NCBI RefSeq assembly: GCF_040496035.1
Contig: NZ_JBEPJZ010000001.1
Coordinates: 1,426,001-1,490,000, forward strand
Length of the DNA stretch: 64,000 nucleotides
Reading direction: 5' to 3'
Source of the DNA: Agromyces sp. SYSU T00194
GTDB taxonomy: Bacteria > Actinomycetota > Actinomycetes > Actinomycetales > Microbacteriaceae
Part shown: piece after piece, positions 6,941 through 16,093 of the stretch
Layout: each line of letters starts with the position of its first letter
Numbering within the stretch: the first letter of the stretch is position 1
Program-made: the position numbers and the translations under genes
Notes under the pieces: model-generated
What the model was told of the DNA's origin: nothing
Database searches by the model: none
The model's input: only the letters and a program-made list of their open reading frames with translations

Positions 6941-8302
6941 ATGTCCGTGCAGCTCGATGCCCTGCGGGCCGAGGTTGACGGGCCGGTGGTCGCCCCCGGC
7001 GACGACGGCTACGACGACGCCCGCGCCGTCTACAACGGCATGATCGACCGCCGGCCCGCCGCCGTCGTGCGCTGCGCGAGCGTCGACGACGTGCGCACGG
7101 TCGTGCGCGCCGCAGCGGCGAGCGGCGACGGCCTGGTCGTGCGCGGCGGGGCGCACAATGTGGCCGGCTTCGGCACTGCCGACGGCGTGCTCGTCGCCGA
7201 CCTCGGCGACCTGCACGACGTGCGGGTCGACGTCGCCGCACGCACCGCGGTCGTCGGCGGCGGCGCGCGCTGGCGGCACGTGATGGACGCGACCGAACCG
7301 CATCGACTCGCCACGACCGGTGGGCTCATCTCGACCACCGGGGTCGGCGGGCTGACGCTCGGCGGCGGCATCGGGTTCCTGTCGCGCCGGTTCGGGCTCG
7401 CCTGCGACAACCTGCTCTCGGCCGAGGTCGTGCTCGCCGACGGCAGCGTCGTGACGGCGAGCGAGACGAGCGAGCCCGAGCTGTACTGGGCGATCCGCGG
7501 CGGGGGCGGCAGTTTCGGGGTGGTGACCTCGTTCACGTTCCAGCTGCACGAGGTGCCGTCGGTCGTCGGCGGCCCGATGCTCTTCTCGCTCGACGACGCC
7601 CCGGCGGTGCTCGACCGGTTCGCCGAGTTCATCCGCACCGCCCCGCGCGCGTACGGCGGGTTCCCGGCGCTCGATGTCGCCGCCCCGGCGCCGTTCATGC
7701 CGCCCGAGCGCGTGGGCGAGCCGTTGCTGGCCGTGGTCTCGTGCTGGACCGGCGATCCCGACGAGGGGCTGGCGCGTATCGGCACCTTCCGAGAGGTGGC
7801 CGAGCCGGTCGCGGAGCACGTCGGCCCGGTGTCGTACGCGTTCCTGAACTCGGCGAGCGACGCGTCCACGCCCGCCGGCAACCGACAGTACTGGCGGCCG
7901 CTCTACCTCGACGACATCGGTCCGTCGATCGGCGAGGCCGTGCAGCGGTTCGGGCCGCTCGTGCCAGGGGCGGGTTCGGCGATGCACCTGTATCCGTTCG
8001 ACGGCGCGGTGCAGGACGTGCCGGCCGAGGCCACGGCCTTCGGTGCGCGCGACGCCGGGTACCTCGGCATCGTCGCGGGCACCTGGACGGATGCGGCCGA
8101 CGATGACCGCGCGATCGCGTGGGTGCGCGACTTCCACGCCGCGATCGCGGACGACGCCCGGCCCGGCCGCTACTCCAACTTCAGCATGGGCGACGGCGGC
8201 GGCAACGAGCACGCCGGGCTCGACGTCGCGCGCCTGCGCGCGGCGAAGCACCGGTACGACCCCGACAACGTCTTCCGGTTCAACCGCAACGTCGAGTCGT
8301 GA
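6941..8302 (+). CDS. FAD-binding oxidoreductase (berberine-bridge-like, PCMH type)
   Basis: 453 residues; ATG at 6941 with GAGGGAGAGG just upstream. The N-terminal half is the FAD-binding PCMH fold: VVRGGAHNVAGF carries the His that takes covalent FAD in this family, and TTGVGGLTLGGGIGF is the second FAD loop. The end is a BBE (berberine-bridge) C-terminal segment (YSNFSMGD, KHRYDPDNVFRFNRN). The cysteine used for bicovalent flavin is absent (GLISTTGVGG), so at most a single His link is expected. No signal peptide. The likely substrate is a sugar or other alcohol oxidised with O2; specificity is unknown. It is followed by a gamma-glutamyltransferase-like gene with its own promoter. Confidence 0.88.
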   Translation: MSVQLDALRAEVDGPVVAPGDDGYDDARAVYNGMIDRRPAAVVRCASVDDVRTVVRAAAASGDGLVVRGGAHNVAGFGTADGVLVADLGDLHDVRVDVAARTAVVGGGARWRHVMDATEPHRLATTGGLISTTGVGGLTLGGGIGFLSRRFGLACDNLLSAEVVLADGSVVTASETSEPELYWAIRGGGGSFGVVTSFTFQLHEVPSVVGGPMLFSLDDAPAVLDRFAEFIRTAPRAYGGFPALDVAAPAPFMPPERVGEPLLAVVSCWTGDPDEGLARIGTFREVAEPVAEHVGPVSYAFLNSASDASTPAGNRQYWRPLYLDDIGPSIGEAVQRFGPLVPGAGSAMHLYPFDGAVQDVPAEATAFGARDAGYLGIVAGTWTDAADDDRAIAWVRDFHAAIADDARPGRYSNFSMGDGGGNEHAGLDVARLRAAKHRYDPDNVFRFNRNVES

Positions 8303-8348
8303 ACCACAGCGGGAGCTCGCGGGCGCGCGGCGCGTCTAGGCTCGTCGG

Positions 8349-9911
8349 GTGACCGCCGCGACGACGCCCGTGCCCGCATCCGCCCCGCTGCCCGCCGAGG
8401 GAGGTGCCGTCGCCTCCCCGCATGCGGGTGCGAGCGAGGTCGGCGCGGAGGTGCTGCGCGCGGGCGGGAACGCGATCGACGCGGCGATCGCGACCGCGGC
8501 GGCGCTCTGCGTCGCATACCCGAGCATGGTGCACCTGGGCGGCGACCTGGTCGCCCTCGTGCGCACGCCCGACGGCGTCATCCGCTGCGTGAACGCGACC
8601 GGTACCGCGCCGCGCGGGCAGACGCGCGAGCGGCTCGCCGAGCGCCACGGCGACGCACTGCCGCTGCGCGGCATCGACACGATCACGGTGCCCGGCGCGG
8701 TGCGCGGCTGGGAGGCGCTCGCCGCGTTCGGCGGTCGCCTCGGCTGGGCCGACCGGCTCGCCCCGGCAGAGCGGATGGCCCGCGAGGGCGTGCCGCTGGC
8801 CCCCGCGATCGCGCGCGGCATCGAGCGCGGCCGCCCGCTGCTCGAGCAGGACGCCGGATTCCGCGAGGTCTTCCTCTCGCACCCCGAGCCGGCCCGCGTC
8901 GGTCGTCCGCTCGTGCAGCCGGCGCTCGCCGACACGCTCGCGCGCATCGCCGCGGGTGGCGCCGACGAGTTCTACTCGGGCGACGTGGCGCGGCGCTGGG
9001 TCGCGGGCCTGGAGGCGCTCGGCTCGGCGATCGCCCCCTACGACGCCGCGGCCTTCGCGCCCGAGGTGGTCGACGCGCTCTCGGCCCCGTACGGCGACCG
9101 TCGCATCCACACCAGCCCTCCCAACACGCAGGGCTTCGCGCTGCTGCGCGCCCTGCGGGCGGTGGCGGATGCCGCGTGGCCCGACCCGCTCGGCGCCGAC
9201 GCCGGCGCGCTGGTCGACGCCTTCCTCGCGAGCAACGACGTGCGCGCCCGGCTGCTCGGCGACCCGCGCTTCGGCGCGCCCGACGGCGAGGCGCTCGTCG
9301 CGGCGACCGCGCCGGCGCGCGACGCCGACACCGACCGCAACGCCGACGGCGACACCGTGGGCGTCGCCGTGGCGAGCGCCGACGGCACGTCGGTGTCGCT
9401 CATCCAGTCGCTGTACTACGGCTTCGGCTCGGGCGTCCTCGAGCCCTCGACGGGCGTGATCTTCCAGAACCGCGGTGCGAGCTTCTCGCTCGACCCGGCG
9501 TCGCCGAACGTCGTCGCTCCCGGGAAGCGCCCGCGCCACACGCTGATGCCGGTGCTCGTCACGCGCGGCGACGCGGTCGAGTACGTCTCGTCGACGATGG
9601 GCGGGCAGGGCCAGCCGCAGATCCACGCCCAGGTGCTGCTGCGGGCGTTCGGCGGCGCCGAGCCGGCCGAGGCGGTCGCCGCACCGCGGTGCATCGCGGG
9701 GGCCGACGGCGACGACGACGGGCGGACCGTCTCGGTCGAGGCGGACCTCGACCCGACCGCACGCGACGCGATCGCGGCAGCGGGGCATCCGCTCGTCGAG
9801 GTGCCCGCGCGCTCCGACGGCCACGGGCACGCGCATCTGGTGCGCGTCGATCCCGACGGCTTCACCGCGGGCACCGATCCGCGCGCCGACGGCGCGGCGA
9901 TCGTCGTCTGA
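8349..9911 (+). CDS. Gamma-glutamyltransferase family protein
   Basis: 520 residues from the GTG at 8349. It belongs to the Ntn-hydrolase GGT family: the start resembles the usual (V)ASPHAGASEVGAEVLRAGG, and the autoprocessing Thr follows Asp in the segment DTVGVAVAS (Thr near 336), after which come YYGFGSGVLEPSTG and the PRHTLMPVLV and GGQGQPQIH segments of the small subunit. No signal peptide is visible, unlike periplasmic GGTs, so it is probably cytoplasmic. Canonical DTTHF is DTVGV here, so it may be a GGT-like acylase rather than a glutathione enzyme. TAGGCT (8337-8342) ends 6 nt before the start, which suggests a leaderless mRNA. Confidence 0.87.
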   Translation: MTAATTPVPASAPLPAEGGAVASPHAGASEVGAEVLRAGGNAIDAAIATAAALCVAYPSMVHLGGDLVALVRTPDGVIRCVNATGTAPRGQTRERLAERHGDALPLRGIDTITVPGAVRGWEALAAFGGRLGWADRLAPAERMAREGVPLAPAIARGIERGRPLLEQDAGFREVFLSHPEPARVGRPLVQPALADTLARIAAGGADEFYSGDVARRWVAGLEALGSAIAPYDAAAFAPEVVDALSAPYGDRRIHTSPPNTQGFALLRALRAVADAAWPDPLGADAGALVDAFLASNDVRARLLGDPRFGAPDGEALVAATAPARDADTDRNADGDTVGVAVASADGTSVSLIQSLYYGFGSGVLEPSTGVIFQNRGASFSLDPASPNVVAPGKRPRHTLMPVLVTRGDAVEYVSSTMGGQGQPQIHAQVLLRAFGGAEPAEAVAAPRCIAGADGDDDGRTVSVEADLDPTARDAIAAAGHPLVEVPARSDGHGHAHLVRVDPDGFTAGTDPRADGAAIVV

Positions 9912-9945
9912 ACCCGAGGCCACCGCACTGCGGCGACGGGGCGGC

Positions 9946-10965
9946 TCAGGCCGACGCGCGCAGCACCAGCTCGGTGTGGAGCAGGGTCGAGGGCTCGACG
10001 TCTTCGCCCTCGATGAGCCGCACGAGCGTGCGCGCCATCGTCGCGCCCATCTCGAGCGACGGCTGGTGCACGGTGGTGAGCGGCGGCACCGCGGTGGCGG
10101 CGTAGTTGTCGTCGTCGAAGCCGACGACCGCGATGTCGTCGGGGATCGACAGGCCCGCCTCGCGGATCGCCGAGTACGCGCCGATCGCCATCTGGTCGTT
10201 CGCGGCGAAGAGGCCGTCGATCGGCTCGCCGCGCTCCAGCAGCCGTCGCATCGCGGCCGCGCCGGTGGTGGGGGAGAAGTCGCCGTACTCGACGAGGTCC
10301 TCGGCGAGGCCCGCCTCCTGCACCACCCGGCGCCAGCCGGTGAGGCGGTCGACCCCCGGGGGCATGTCCTGCGGCCCGGCGATGGTGGCGATGCGACGGC
10401 AGCCGCGGGCGACCAGGTGCCGGGTGGCCAGCTCCGCGCCGTGCGCGTTGTCGACGTCGACGGTGTGGGTGACCCGCTCCTCGGGGTCGAGCGGGCGGCC
10501 GCCGAACACGACCGGCAGCGACCGGCTGACGTGCGCGTACGAGTGGTCGCCGGTGTGGTGCGAGACCACGAGGGCGCCGTCGACGTTGCCGCCGAGCAGG
10601 TAGCGGCGGGTCTTGTCGACCGCGCGCTCCGACTCCATGAGCATCGACAGCGTGTACTCGGTGTCGGCGAGGGCCATCGCGACCCCCTGCACGAGGGTCG
10701 CGAAGAACGGGTCGTTGAAGACCTTGACGGTCGACTCGGGCACGACGAGGGCGATGGCCTGGGTGCGACGGCTCGCGAGCGAGCGTGCGGCGCGGTTGGG
10801 CACGTAGTTCAGCTCGGCGATCGCCGCCTGCACCGCCTCGACGATCTCGGGCGTGACCTTGGGGGAGCCGTTCACGACCCGCGACACGGTCGCGCGCGAG
10901 ACGCCGGCGCGGGCGGCGACCATCTCGAGCGTGGGGGCCGCGCCCGCGGCATCCGCCTGGCTCAT
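9946..10965 (-). CDS. LacI family transcriptional regulator of the beta-glucoside operon (CebR-like)
   Basis: 339 residues. The N-terminal HTH (LEMVAARAGVSRATVSRVVNG, about residues 14-34) is followed by the hinge helix and a periplasmic-binding-protein-like sensor domain. It is the last gene of the operon; its ATG overlaps the stop of the GH1 gene (ATGA, 10962-10965). By analogy with Streptomyces CebR it should repress the operon and respond to a beta-glucoside such as cellobiose. Three GAGAGCGCTCTC sites lie at the operon promoter and are its probable targets, which would make it autoregulatory. The inducer is inferred from the neighbours. Confidence 0.9.
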   Translation of the reverse strand: MSQADAAGAAPTLEMVAARAGVSRATVSRVVNGSPKVTPEIVEAVQAAIAELNYVPNRAARSLASRRTQAIALVVPESTVKVFNDPFFATLVQGVAMALADTEYTLSMLMESERAVDKTRRYLLGGNVDGALVVSHHTGDHSYAHVSRSLPVVFGGRPLDPEERVTHTVDVDNAHGAELATRHLVARGCRRIATIAGPQDMPPGVDRLTGWRRVVQEAGLAEDLVEYGDFSPTTGAAAMRRLLERGEPIDGLFAANDQMAIGAYSAIREAGLSIPDDIAVVGFDDDNYAATAVPPLTTVHQPSLEMGATMARTLVRLIEGEDVEPSTLLHTELVLRASA

Positions 10966-12443
10966 CGTCCGCTCCCGCCTCCGGGCCCGGCCGCGCTCGC
11001 CGGGTTGGAGTCCACGCTACTCGCCGCGGGCGCAGCGGGGCGGGAACGGGCGATGAGGTCCGCGTAGGCGAGCGCCGAGTCCTTCGGGGTGCGCACCATC
11101 GTGTCGTAGTCGACGTGCACGATGCCGAAGCGCTTGTCGTAGCCCCAGGCCCACTCGAAGTTGTCCAGGAGCGACCAGACGAAGTACCCGCGCACGTCGG
11201 CGCCGTCGGCGATCGCGTCGGCGACCGCGTCGACGTGCGCCGCGATGTAGGCCGTGCGCTCGGGGTCGTGCACCGCGCCGTCGGCCGAGACCTCGTCGTC
11301 GTACGCGGCGCCGTTCTCGGTGACGTAGAGCGGCGGCAGGTTCGGGTACTCCTCGCCGAGCCGCACCAGCAGCGTGCGCAGCCCCGCGGGGTGCACCTCC
11401 CAGTCCATGGCCGTGCGCGGCAGGCCGCGCCACGGCATCGTCACGTACTCGCTGCCCACGAAGGGGGAGCGGCCGGGCTTCGCGGTGGGCTTCGCGCCGG
11501 GCACGTGGTCGGCGGGCAGCGCACGACCGCTCACGCAGTCGTCGTGGTAGTGGTTCACGCCGAGGAAGTCGATCGGCGCGGCGATCACCTCGAGGTCGCC
11601 CGGCTCGATGACCTCCTCGAGGCCCTGGCCGCGCACGTCCTCGAGCAGGTCGGCGGGGTACGCACCGCGCAGCATCGGGTCGAGGTACATCCGGTTCCAG
11701 ATCGCGTCGATGCGCCGGGCCGCCTCGACGTCGGCGAGGTCGTGCGGGTTCAGCGGCACCGCGTTGGTGAGGTTCAGCGTGATGCCGAGCCGGATCTCGC
11801 GCCCCGCGGCATCCGCCCGCTCCCGCAGCAGGGACACGGCCGTGCCGTGCGCGAGGTGCTGGTGGTGCACTGCTGCGAGGCCCGCGGCCGGGTCGTTGAG
11901 GCCCGGCGCGTGCTCCCCGCCGACGTGGCCGATCAGCGACGAGCAGAACGGCTCGTTGAACGTCGTCCAGTGCGTCACCCGGTCGCCCAGCACCGCGTAG
12001 GTCGCCTCGGCGTAGTCGGCGAAGCGGCCCACGACGTCGCGATTCGTCCAGCCGCCCTGCTCCTGCAGCGCCTGCGGCAGGTCCCAGTGGTAGAGGGTGA
12101 GCCAGGGCAGGATGCCCGCGTCGAGCAGTTCGTCCACGAGCCGCGAGTAGAAGTCGAGGCCGGCGGGGTTCGGCGTGCGCCCGTCGGGCATCACCCGTGC
12201 CCAGCTCGTCGAGAACCGGTACGAGTCGAGGCCGAGGCGGCGCATGATCGCCACGTCCTCGCGGTATCGGTGGTAGTGGTCGACGGCCCGCTCGGGGGTG
12301 TCGCCGTTCGCGACGGCGCCGGGCACGCGCGCGTAGGCGTCCCAGATCGAGTCGAGCTTGCCGTCCTCGTGGGCGGCGCCCTCGATCTGCGCGGCGGCGG
12401 TGGCCGAGCCCCAGAGGAACCCTGCGGGGAAGGTGCGTGCCAT
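10962..12443 (-). CDS. GH1 family beta-glucosidase
   Basis: 493 residues. It begins FPAGFLWGSATAAAQIEGA, typical for GH1. The acid/base Glu is in TTFNEP (E164) and the nucleophile Glu is in YVTENGAAY (E376), so both catalytic residues are present. No signal peptide, so it hydrolyses imported cellobiose or other beta-glucosides in the cytoplasm. Its start is next to the permease stop (one-base overlap, TGATG) and its end overlaps the regulator start. A Pro/Ala/Ser/Gly-rich tail of about 25 residues follows the catalytic domain, longer than usual. Specificity among beta-glucosides is not readable. Confidence 0.95.
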   Translation of the reverse strand: MARTFPAGFLWGSATAAAQIEGAAHEDGKLDSIWDAYARVPGAVANGDTPERAVDHYHRYREDVAIMRRLGLDSYRFSTSWARVMPDGRTPNPAGLDFYSRLVDELLDAGILPWLTLYHWDLPQALQEQGGWTNRDVVGRFADYAEATYAVLGDRVTHWTTFNEPFCSSLIGHVGGEHAPGLNDPAAGLAAVHHQHLAHGTAVSLLRERADAAGREIRLGITLNLTNAVPLNPHDLADVEAARRIDAIWNRMYLDPMLRGAYPADLLEDVRGQGLEEVIEPGDLEVIAAPIDFLGVNHYHDDCVSGRALPADHVPGAKPTAKPGRSPFVGSEYVTMPWRGLPRTAMDWEVHPAGLRTLLVRLGEEYPNLPPLYVTENGAAYDDEVSADGAVHDPERTAYIAAHVDAVADAIADGADVRGYFVWSLLDNFEWAWGYDKRFGIVHVDYDTMVRTPKDSALAYADLIARSRPAAPAASSVDSNPASAAGPGGGSGR

Positions 12444-13390
12444 CAGCCCTTCACCGCCCCGGCCATGATGCCCGAGATGAGCTGCTTGCCGGCGACCACG
12501 AACAGGATCAGCAGCGGGATGGTCGCCATGACGGCGCCCGCGAGCACGATCGAGTAGTCGATGTAGTAGCCCGACTGCAGCTGGCTGAGGGCCGTCTGGA
12601 GCGTCGGGTTGGTGGGGCTCAGCACGATCAGCGGCCACAGGTAGTCGGTCCACGCCATCATGAACGTGAACAGCCCGAGGATCGCCATCGCCGGCCGGGC
12701 GGCCGGCAGCGCCACGTGGAAGAAGGTGCGGATCTGGTTCGCACCGTCGACCCGCGCCGCCTCGATGAGCTCGTCGGGGATCACGTCGACCAGGTACTGC
12801 CGCATGAAGAACACGCCGAACGCGGTGACCAGCGTCGGCACGATGACCGCGCCGATCTCGCCGGTCCAGCCGAGCTCGCGCATCACCATGAACAGGGGGA
12901 TGATGCCGAGCTGGGTCGGGATCGCCATGGTCGCGATCACGAAGATCATCAGCCCGTCGCGGCCGCGGAAGCGGAGCTTCGCGAAGGCGTAGCCCGCGAG
13001 CGTCGAGAACGTCACGACCGAGATCGTGATGACCGACGAGATGACGATCGAGTTCCAGAGCGCGAGCCAGAACGGGATGGCGTCGAGCACCTGCACGGCG
13101 TTGGCGAGGAAGTTGCCGCCCGGGATGAGCGGGAGGGTCTCGCCGCGCGTGGCGTTGGTGCCGCTCGCCACGACGAACGACCACCAGAGCGGGTAGGCGC
13201 CGCCGATGACGAACGCGGCGAGCAGCCCGTAGGTGAGGAAGCCGGGGCGGCTGCCGAGGCCGGCGTTGCCGGAGCCGCGGCGGGGGCGCGTGCGGCCGTA
13301 CCTGTCGACGCGCTCGGTGCGCTCCGGCCGGTCGGGCGAGACCACGTCCACCTCGACGGCGGGCACGGGCTCGGGGGTTGCGGTGGTCAT
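12443..13390 (-). CDS. Carbohydrate ABC transporter permease (MalG/CebG type)
   Basis: 315 residues. After an N-terminal cytoplasmic stretch of about 45 residues rich in Arg/Pro come six membrane segments. The EAA loop (IEAARVDGANQIRTFFHVALP) that contacts the ATPase is intact. The C-terminal GIMAGAVKG end is typical of MalG-type subunits. It overlaps the upstream permease by 4 nt (ATGA) and the GH1 gene by 1 nt. It pairs with the MalF-type subunit and the lipoprotein upstream to import an oligosaccharide. No ATPase gene is in the operon. Confidence 0.93.
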   Translation of the reverse strand: MTTATPEPVPAVEVDVVSPDRPERTERVDRYGRTRPRRGSGNAGLGSRPGFLTYGLLAAFVIGGAYPLWWSFVVASGTNATRGETLPLIPGGNFLANAVQVLDAIPFWLALWNSIVISSVITISVVTFSTLAGYAFAKLRFRGRDGLMIFVIATMAIPTQLGIIPLFMVMRELGWTGEIGAVIVPTLVTAFGVFFMRQYLVDVIPDELIEAARVDGANQIRTFFHVALPAARPAMAILGLFTFMMAWTDYLWPLIVLSPTNPTLQTALSQLQSGYYIDYSIVLAGAVMATIPLLILFVVAGKQLISGIMAGAVKG

Positions 13391-14427
13391 GCGTCGGCTC
13401 CCTTCCGGGCCGCGCGGCGCGCAGCGCGCCGCCCCCCTCGCGCATCGCCGGTGGCGACCCGGCGCGAGAGGAGGAAGTTGACGAGGCCGAAGGCCACGAT
13501 GAGCAGGAACAGCAGCCAGGCCACGGCGGACGCCTCGCCGAAGTCGCGCCGGAAGAACGCGAGCTCCCACATGAACAGCACGGTGGTCTGGAACTGCCGG
13601 TCGGCGCCGCCGATGCCGCCGGCGTTCGACACGTCGAACAGGCGCGGCTCGGTGAAGATCTGCAGGCCGCCGATGGTGGCCGTGATCACGACGAAGATGA
13701 GGGTGGGGCGGATGCTCGGGATGGTGACCGAGAAGAACCGGCGGGCCGCGCCCGCGCCGTCGATGGCGGCGGACTCGTAGAGGTCGCGCGGCACGGCCTG
13801 CATCGCGGCGAGCAGGATGAGCGTGTTGTAGCCCGTCCAGCGCCAGTTCACCATCGAGGCGATCGCGATGTGGCTGAGGAACGTGTCGTGCTTCCACTGC
13901 TGGTCGGGGATGCCGATGAGGTTCAGCAGGTTGTTCACGAGCCCGTCGGCCTCGTTGAACACGCTCGAGAAGATGATCGCGACGGCGACCGGCGTGACGA
14001 TGTAGGGGAGCAGCACGCTCATGCGCCAGAACGTCTTGGCGCGCAGCCCCTGGTCGAGGAGGTACGCCAGCAGCAGCGCCATCGCGAGCTGCGGAACGGC
14101 GCTCAGCAGGAAGATGCTGATGGTGTTCCGGATCGAGTTCCAGAAGAACCGGTCGTTCAGGATCGCCCAGAAGTTGTCCAGCCCGACGAAGTCGCCCTGG
14201 CCCTTGAGCAGGTCCCAGTCGAACAGCGACACCCAGAACGTGTAGGCGAGCGGGAAGAGCCCGACGAGCCCGAACAGCAGGAAGAAGGGGGCGACGTAGG
14301 CGTAGGGGCTGGCCTTGACGTCGAAGACGCTCAGGCGCTGGCGCCAGGTCAGGCGGGGCGCGCGGTCGCGGCGCGGCTCGTCGTCGGGGGAGCCGGTGCC
14401 GGTCGGCGGTGTGAGGGTGGAGGTCAT
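13387..14427 (-). CDS. Sugar ABC transporter permease (MalF/CebF type)
   Basis: 346 residues, with an N-terminal hydrophilic arm of about 40 residues, six membrane segments and an EAA-like loop (YESAAIDGAGAARRFFSVTIP). The C-terminal tail is very basic (RRAARRAARKGADA). It follows the binding-protein gene after a 97-nt gap holding a strong hairpin, so its expression may be lower than that of the binding protein. Its stop overlaps the next permease start by 4 nt. By position it is the CebF equivalent. Confidence 0.93.
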   Translation of the reverse strand: MTSTLTPPTGTGSPDDEPRRDRAPRLTWRQRLSVFDVKASPYAYVAPFFLLFGLVGLFPLAYTFWVSLFDWDLLKGQGDFVGLDNFWAILNDRFFWNSIRNTISIFLLSAVPQLAMALLLAYLLDQGLRAKTFWRMSVLLPYIVTPVAVAIIFSSVFNEADGLVNNLLNLIGIPDQQWKHDTFLSHIAIASMVNWRWTGYNTLILLAAMQAVPRDLYESAAIDGAGAARRFFSVTIPSIRPTLIFVVITATIGGLQIFTEPRLFDVSNAGGIGGADRQFQTTVLFMWELAFFRRDFGEASAVAWLLFLLIVAFGLVNFLLSRRVATGDARGGRRAARRAARKGADA

Positions 14428-14463
14428 CGCGGGTCCTGTCGTGCGGTGCGTGCGATTCGTGGG

Positions 14464-14500
14464 GCGGGGTCCCCGGGAGCGTGCGTCCCGGGGACCCCGC
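14464..14500 (-). terminator. Intercistronic hairpin between binding-protein and permease genes
   Basis: A perfect 15-bp stem (GCGGGGTCCCCGGGA with its complement) has a 7-nt loop. It lies inside the operon, so partial termination or 3'-end mRNA stabilisation that favours the binding protein is more likely than full termination. Confidence 0.7.
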
Positions 14501-14524
14501 CGTGGTGGTGCCGAGTCGGTGCGG

Positions 14525-15832
14525 CTAGCCGACCAGCTCGTTCAGCAGCACGAGCGCCTCGTCCCAGGCCTCCTGCGTGGAGACCTCGCCGCGGTCGAGC
14601 TTCTGCAGCGGCGGGCCGAAGACGTTCTCCTGGATGACGGAGTCGTCCGGACCCTTGAACTGCGCGACCACGCCGACCGAGCGACCCGCGAGGATCTCGC
14701 CGACGGGTGCGTCGTTGAAGAACTCGTTCGGCGTCGGGTTCGCCGCGAGCTCGTCCTGTGCCGCGACGGTGCTCGGGAACGTGCCCGCCGCCTCGAACTG
14801 CGCGACCTGCTGCTCCGGCTGGGTCAGCCAGTCGGCGAGGGCCGCTGCGGCCTCCTGGTGCTCGCTGGTCTCGGGCACGGAGAGGAACGCGCCGCCCCAG
14901 TTCGCCGCGCCGCCGGGGAAGACGTCGGCGAAGTCCCAGCCGGTCGAGGCGTCGCCGCCGCCGGCCTCGGTGTTGCCCTGCACGACGCCGAGCATCCAGC
15001 CCGGGCAGACGAACGTGGCGAAGGTGCCGTCGACGAACGACTTGCCGCCGTTCCAGTCCCAGGCCGCCTGGGCGGCCGACAGGCCGTCCTCGGTCGCCGC
15101 GCCGAGCAGCTCGAAGCGCTCCTGCAGTTCGGCGTTGCCGTCGACGTTCAGCTCGCCGTCGGCGGTGTAGTAGCCCTCGTCGAGCTGGTTCACCATGGCG
15201 TTCCACACGAAGCCGGAGTGGTCGTACCAGGCCTTGCCGGTGGCCTCCTGGTAGTCGCGGCCGACGTCGAAGAAGTGCTCCCAGTCGCCGTCGATGAGTG
15301 CGGCGACCTCGTCGCGGTCGCTCGGCAGGCCGGCCTCCTCGAAGAGGGCGCCGTTGTAGCAGAGGCCCTCGGGGCCGATGTCGGTGCCGTAGCCGATCAC
15401 GCGGCCGTCGGCGTCGGTGGCCTGGGCGTACTTCCAGTCGACCCAGTCGCTCGAGCGGTCCTCGATGCCGAAGTCGCGCAGGTCGACGAACGTGTCGGAG
15501 ACCTCCATGATCGAGCCGAGCCAGCCCTCCTCGATCGCGACGATGTCGGACAGGCCCGAGCCGGCAGCGATCTTCGTGAAGGCGTCGGTGCGGGCGTTGC
15601 CGCCGGTGTCGATGTTGGTCGCCTCGATCGTGACGTTCGGGTGCTCCTCCATGTACTGCTCGTAGAGGTCGTCGTAGCCGAACGTGCCGAACGTGGTGAT
15701 CGTCAGCGTGATGGGCTCGTCGCCGGATCCCTCGTCGTTGCCGTCTCCGGTGGAGCAGGCGCTGGCGAGGAGGGCGACGGATGCCGCGCCGGCGAGTGCC
15801 GCCGCGACCTTCGTGTGGCGTGAGAGCTTCAC
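14525..15832 (-). CDS. Extracellular solute-binding lipoprotein of the beta-glucoside ABC importer (CebE-like)
   Basis: 435 residues from the GTG at 15832, chosen because AAGGAG lies just upstream. The N-terminus is a lipoprotein signal (KLSRHTKVAAALAGAASVAL) ending in a LLASAC lipobox. The mature part is a family 1 sugar-binding protein (LTITTFGTFGYDDLYEQYMEEHPNV), anchored to the outer face of the membrane. It is the first gene of a five-gene operon with two permeases, a GH1 glucosidase and a LacI regulator, the order found in Streptomyces ceb loci. The ligand, inferred from the glucosidase, is cellobiose or another beta-glucoside. Confidence 0.93.
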   Translation of the reverse strand: MKLSRHTKVAAALAGAASVALLASACSTGDGNDEGSGDEPITLTITTFGTFGYDDLYEQYMEEHPNVTIEATNIDTGGNARTDAFTKIAAGSGLSDIVAIEEGWLGSIMEVSDTFVDLRDFGIEDRSSDWVDWKYAQATDADGRVIGYGTDIGPEGLCYNGALFEEAGLPSDRDEVAALIDGDWEHFFDVGRDYQEATGKAWYDHSGFVWNAMVNQLDEGYYTADGELNVDGNAELQERFELLGAATEDGLSAAQAAWDWNGGKSFVDGTFATFVCPGWMLGVVQGNTEAGGGDASTGWDFADVFPGGAANWGGAFLSVPETSEHQEAAAALADWLTQPEQQVAQFEAAGTFPSTVAAQDELAANPTPNEFFNDAPVGEILAGRSVGVVAQFKGPDDSVIQENVFGPPLQKLDRGEVSTQEAWDEALVLLNELVG

Positions 15833-15876
15833 GGTCACTCCTTTGTGTGTGCGTGGGGTCGGAATGCTGCTCGCCT

Positions 15877-15888
15877 GAGAGCGCTCTC
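15877..15888. promoter_or_regulatory. LacI-family operator 1 (GAGAGCGCTCTC)
   Basis: A 12-bp perfect palindrome in the 5' leader of the beta-glucoside operon, 45 bp before the GTG start. Its core is the same as that of two other sites upstream. Confidence 0.8.
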
Positions 15889-15897
15889 TTCCACAGT

Positions 15898-15913
15898 GTG
15901 AGAGCGCTCTCAC
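15898..15913. promoter_or_regulatory. LacI-family operator 2 (GTGAGAGCGCTCTCAC)
   Basis: A 16-bp perfect palindrome just downstream of the predicted transcript start. It is the longest of the three sites and resembles the known CebR box TGGGAGCGCTCCCA. Confidence 0.85.
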
Positions 15914-15926
15914 GCTTGCGGGGTCG

Positions 15927-15955
15927 ATGGTTGCACCCCGAGCGGAGCCTGTCAA
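15927..15955 (-). promoter_or_regulatory. Sigma-70 promoter of the beta-glucoside operon
   Basis: On the minus strand a consensus -35 TTGACA (15955-15950) and AACCAT (15932-15927) are 17 nt apart. Operator 3 abuts the -35 and operator 2 covers the early transcribed region. Confidence 0.75.
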
Positions 15956-15967
15956 GAGAGCGCTCTC
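15956..15967. promoter_or_regulatory. LacI-family operator 3 (GAGAGCGCTCTC)
   Basis: A 12-bp perfect palindrome directly upstream of the -35. Its centre is 56 bp from operator 2, so bound repressors could loop the promoter. Confidence 0.8.
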
Positions 15968-16093
15968 ACGAAGTCGTCCGATCAGGACGATCGTGACCGT
16001 TCCGTGACCTCCTCCCTGCGCCGGCGGGCGGGCGGATGTCTCCCGCGACCCGTTCGCCCAGAGCGAACGCCCGCACCCGGCTAGGCTCGTCGC

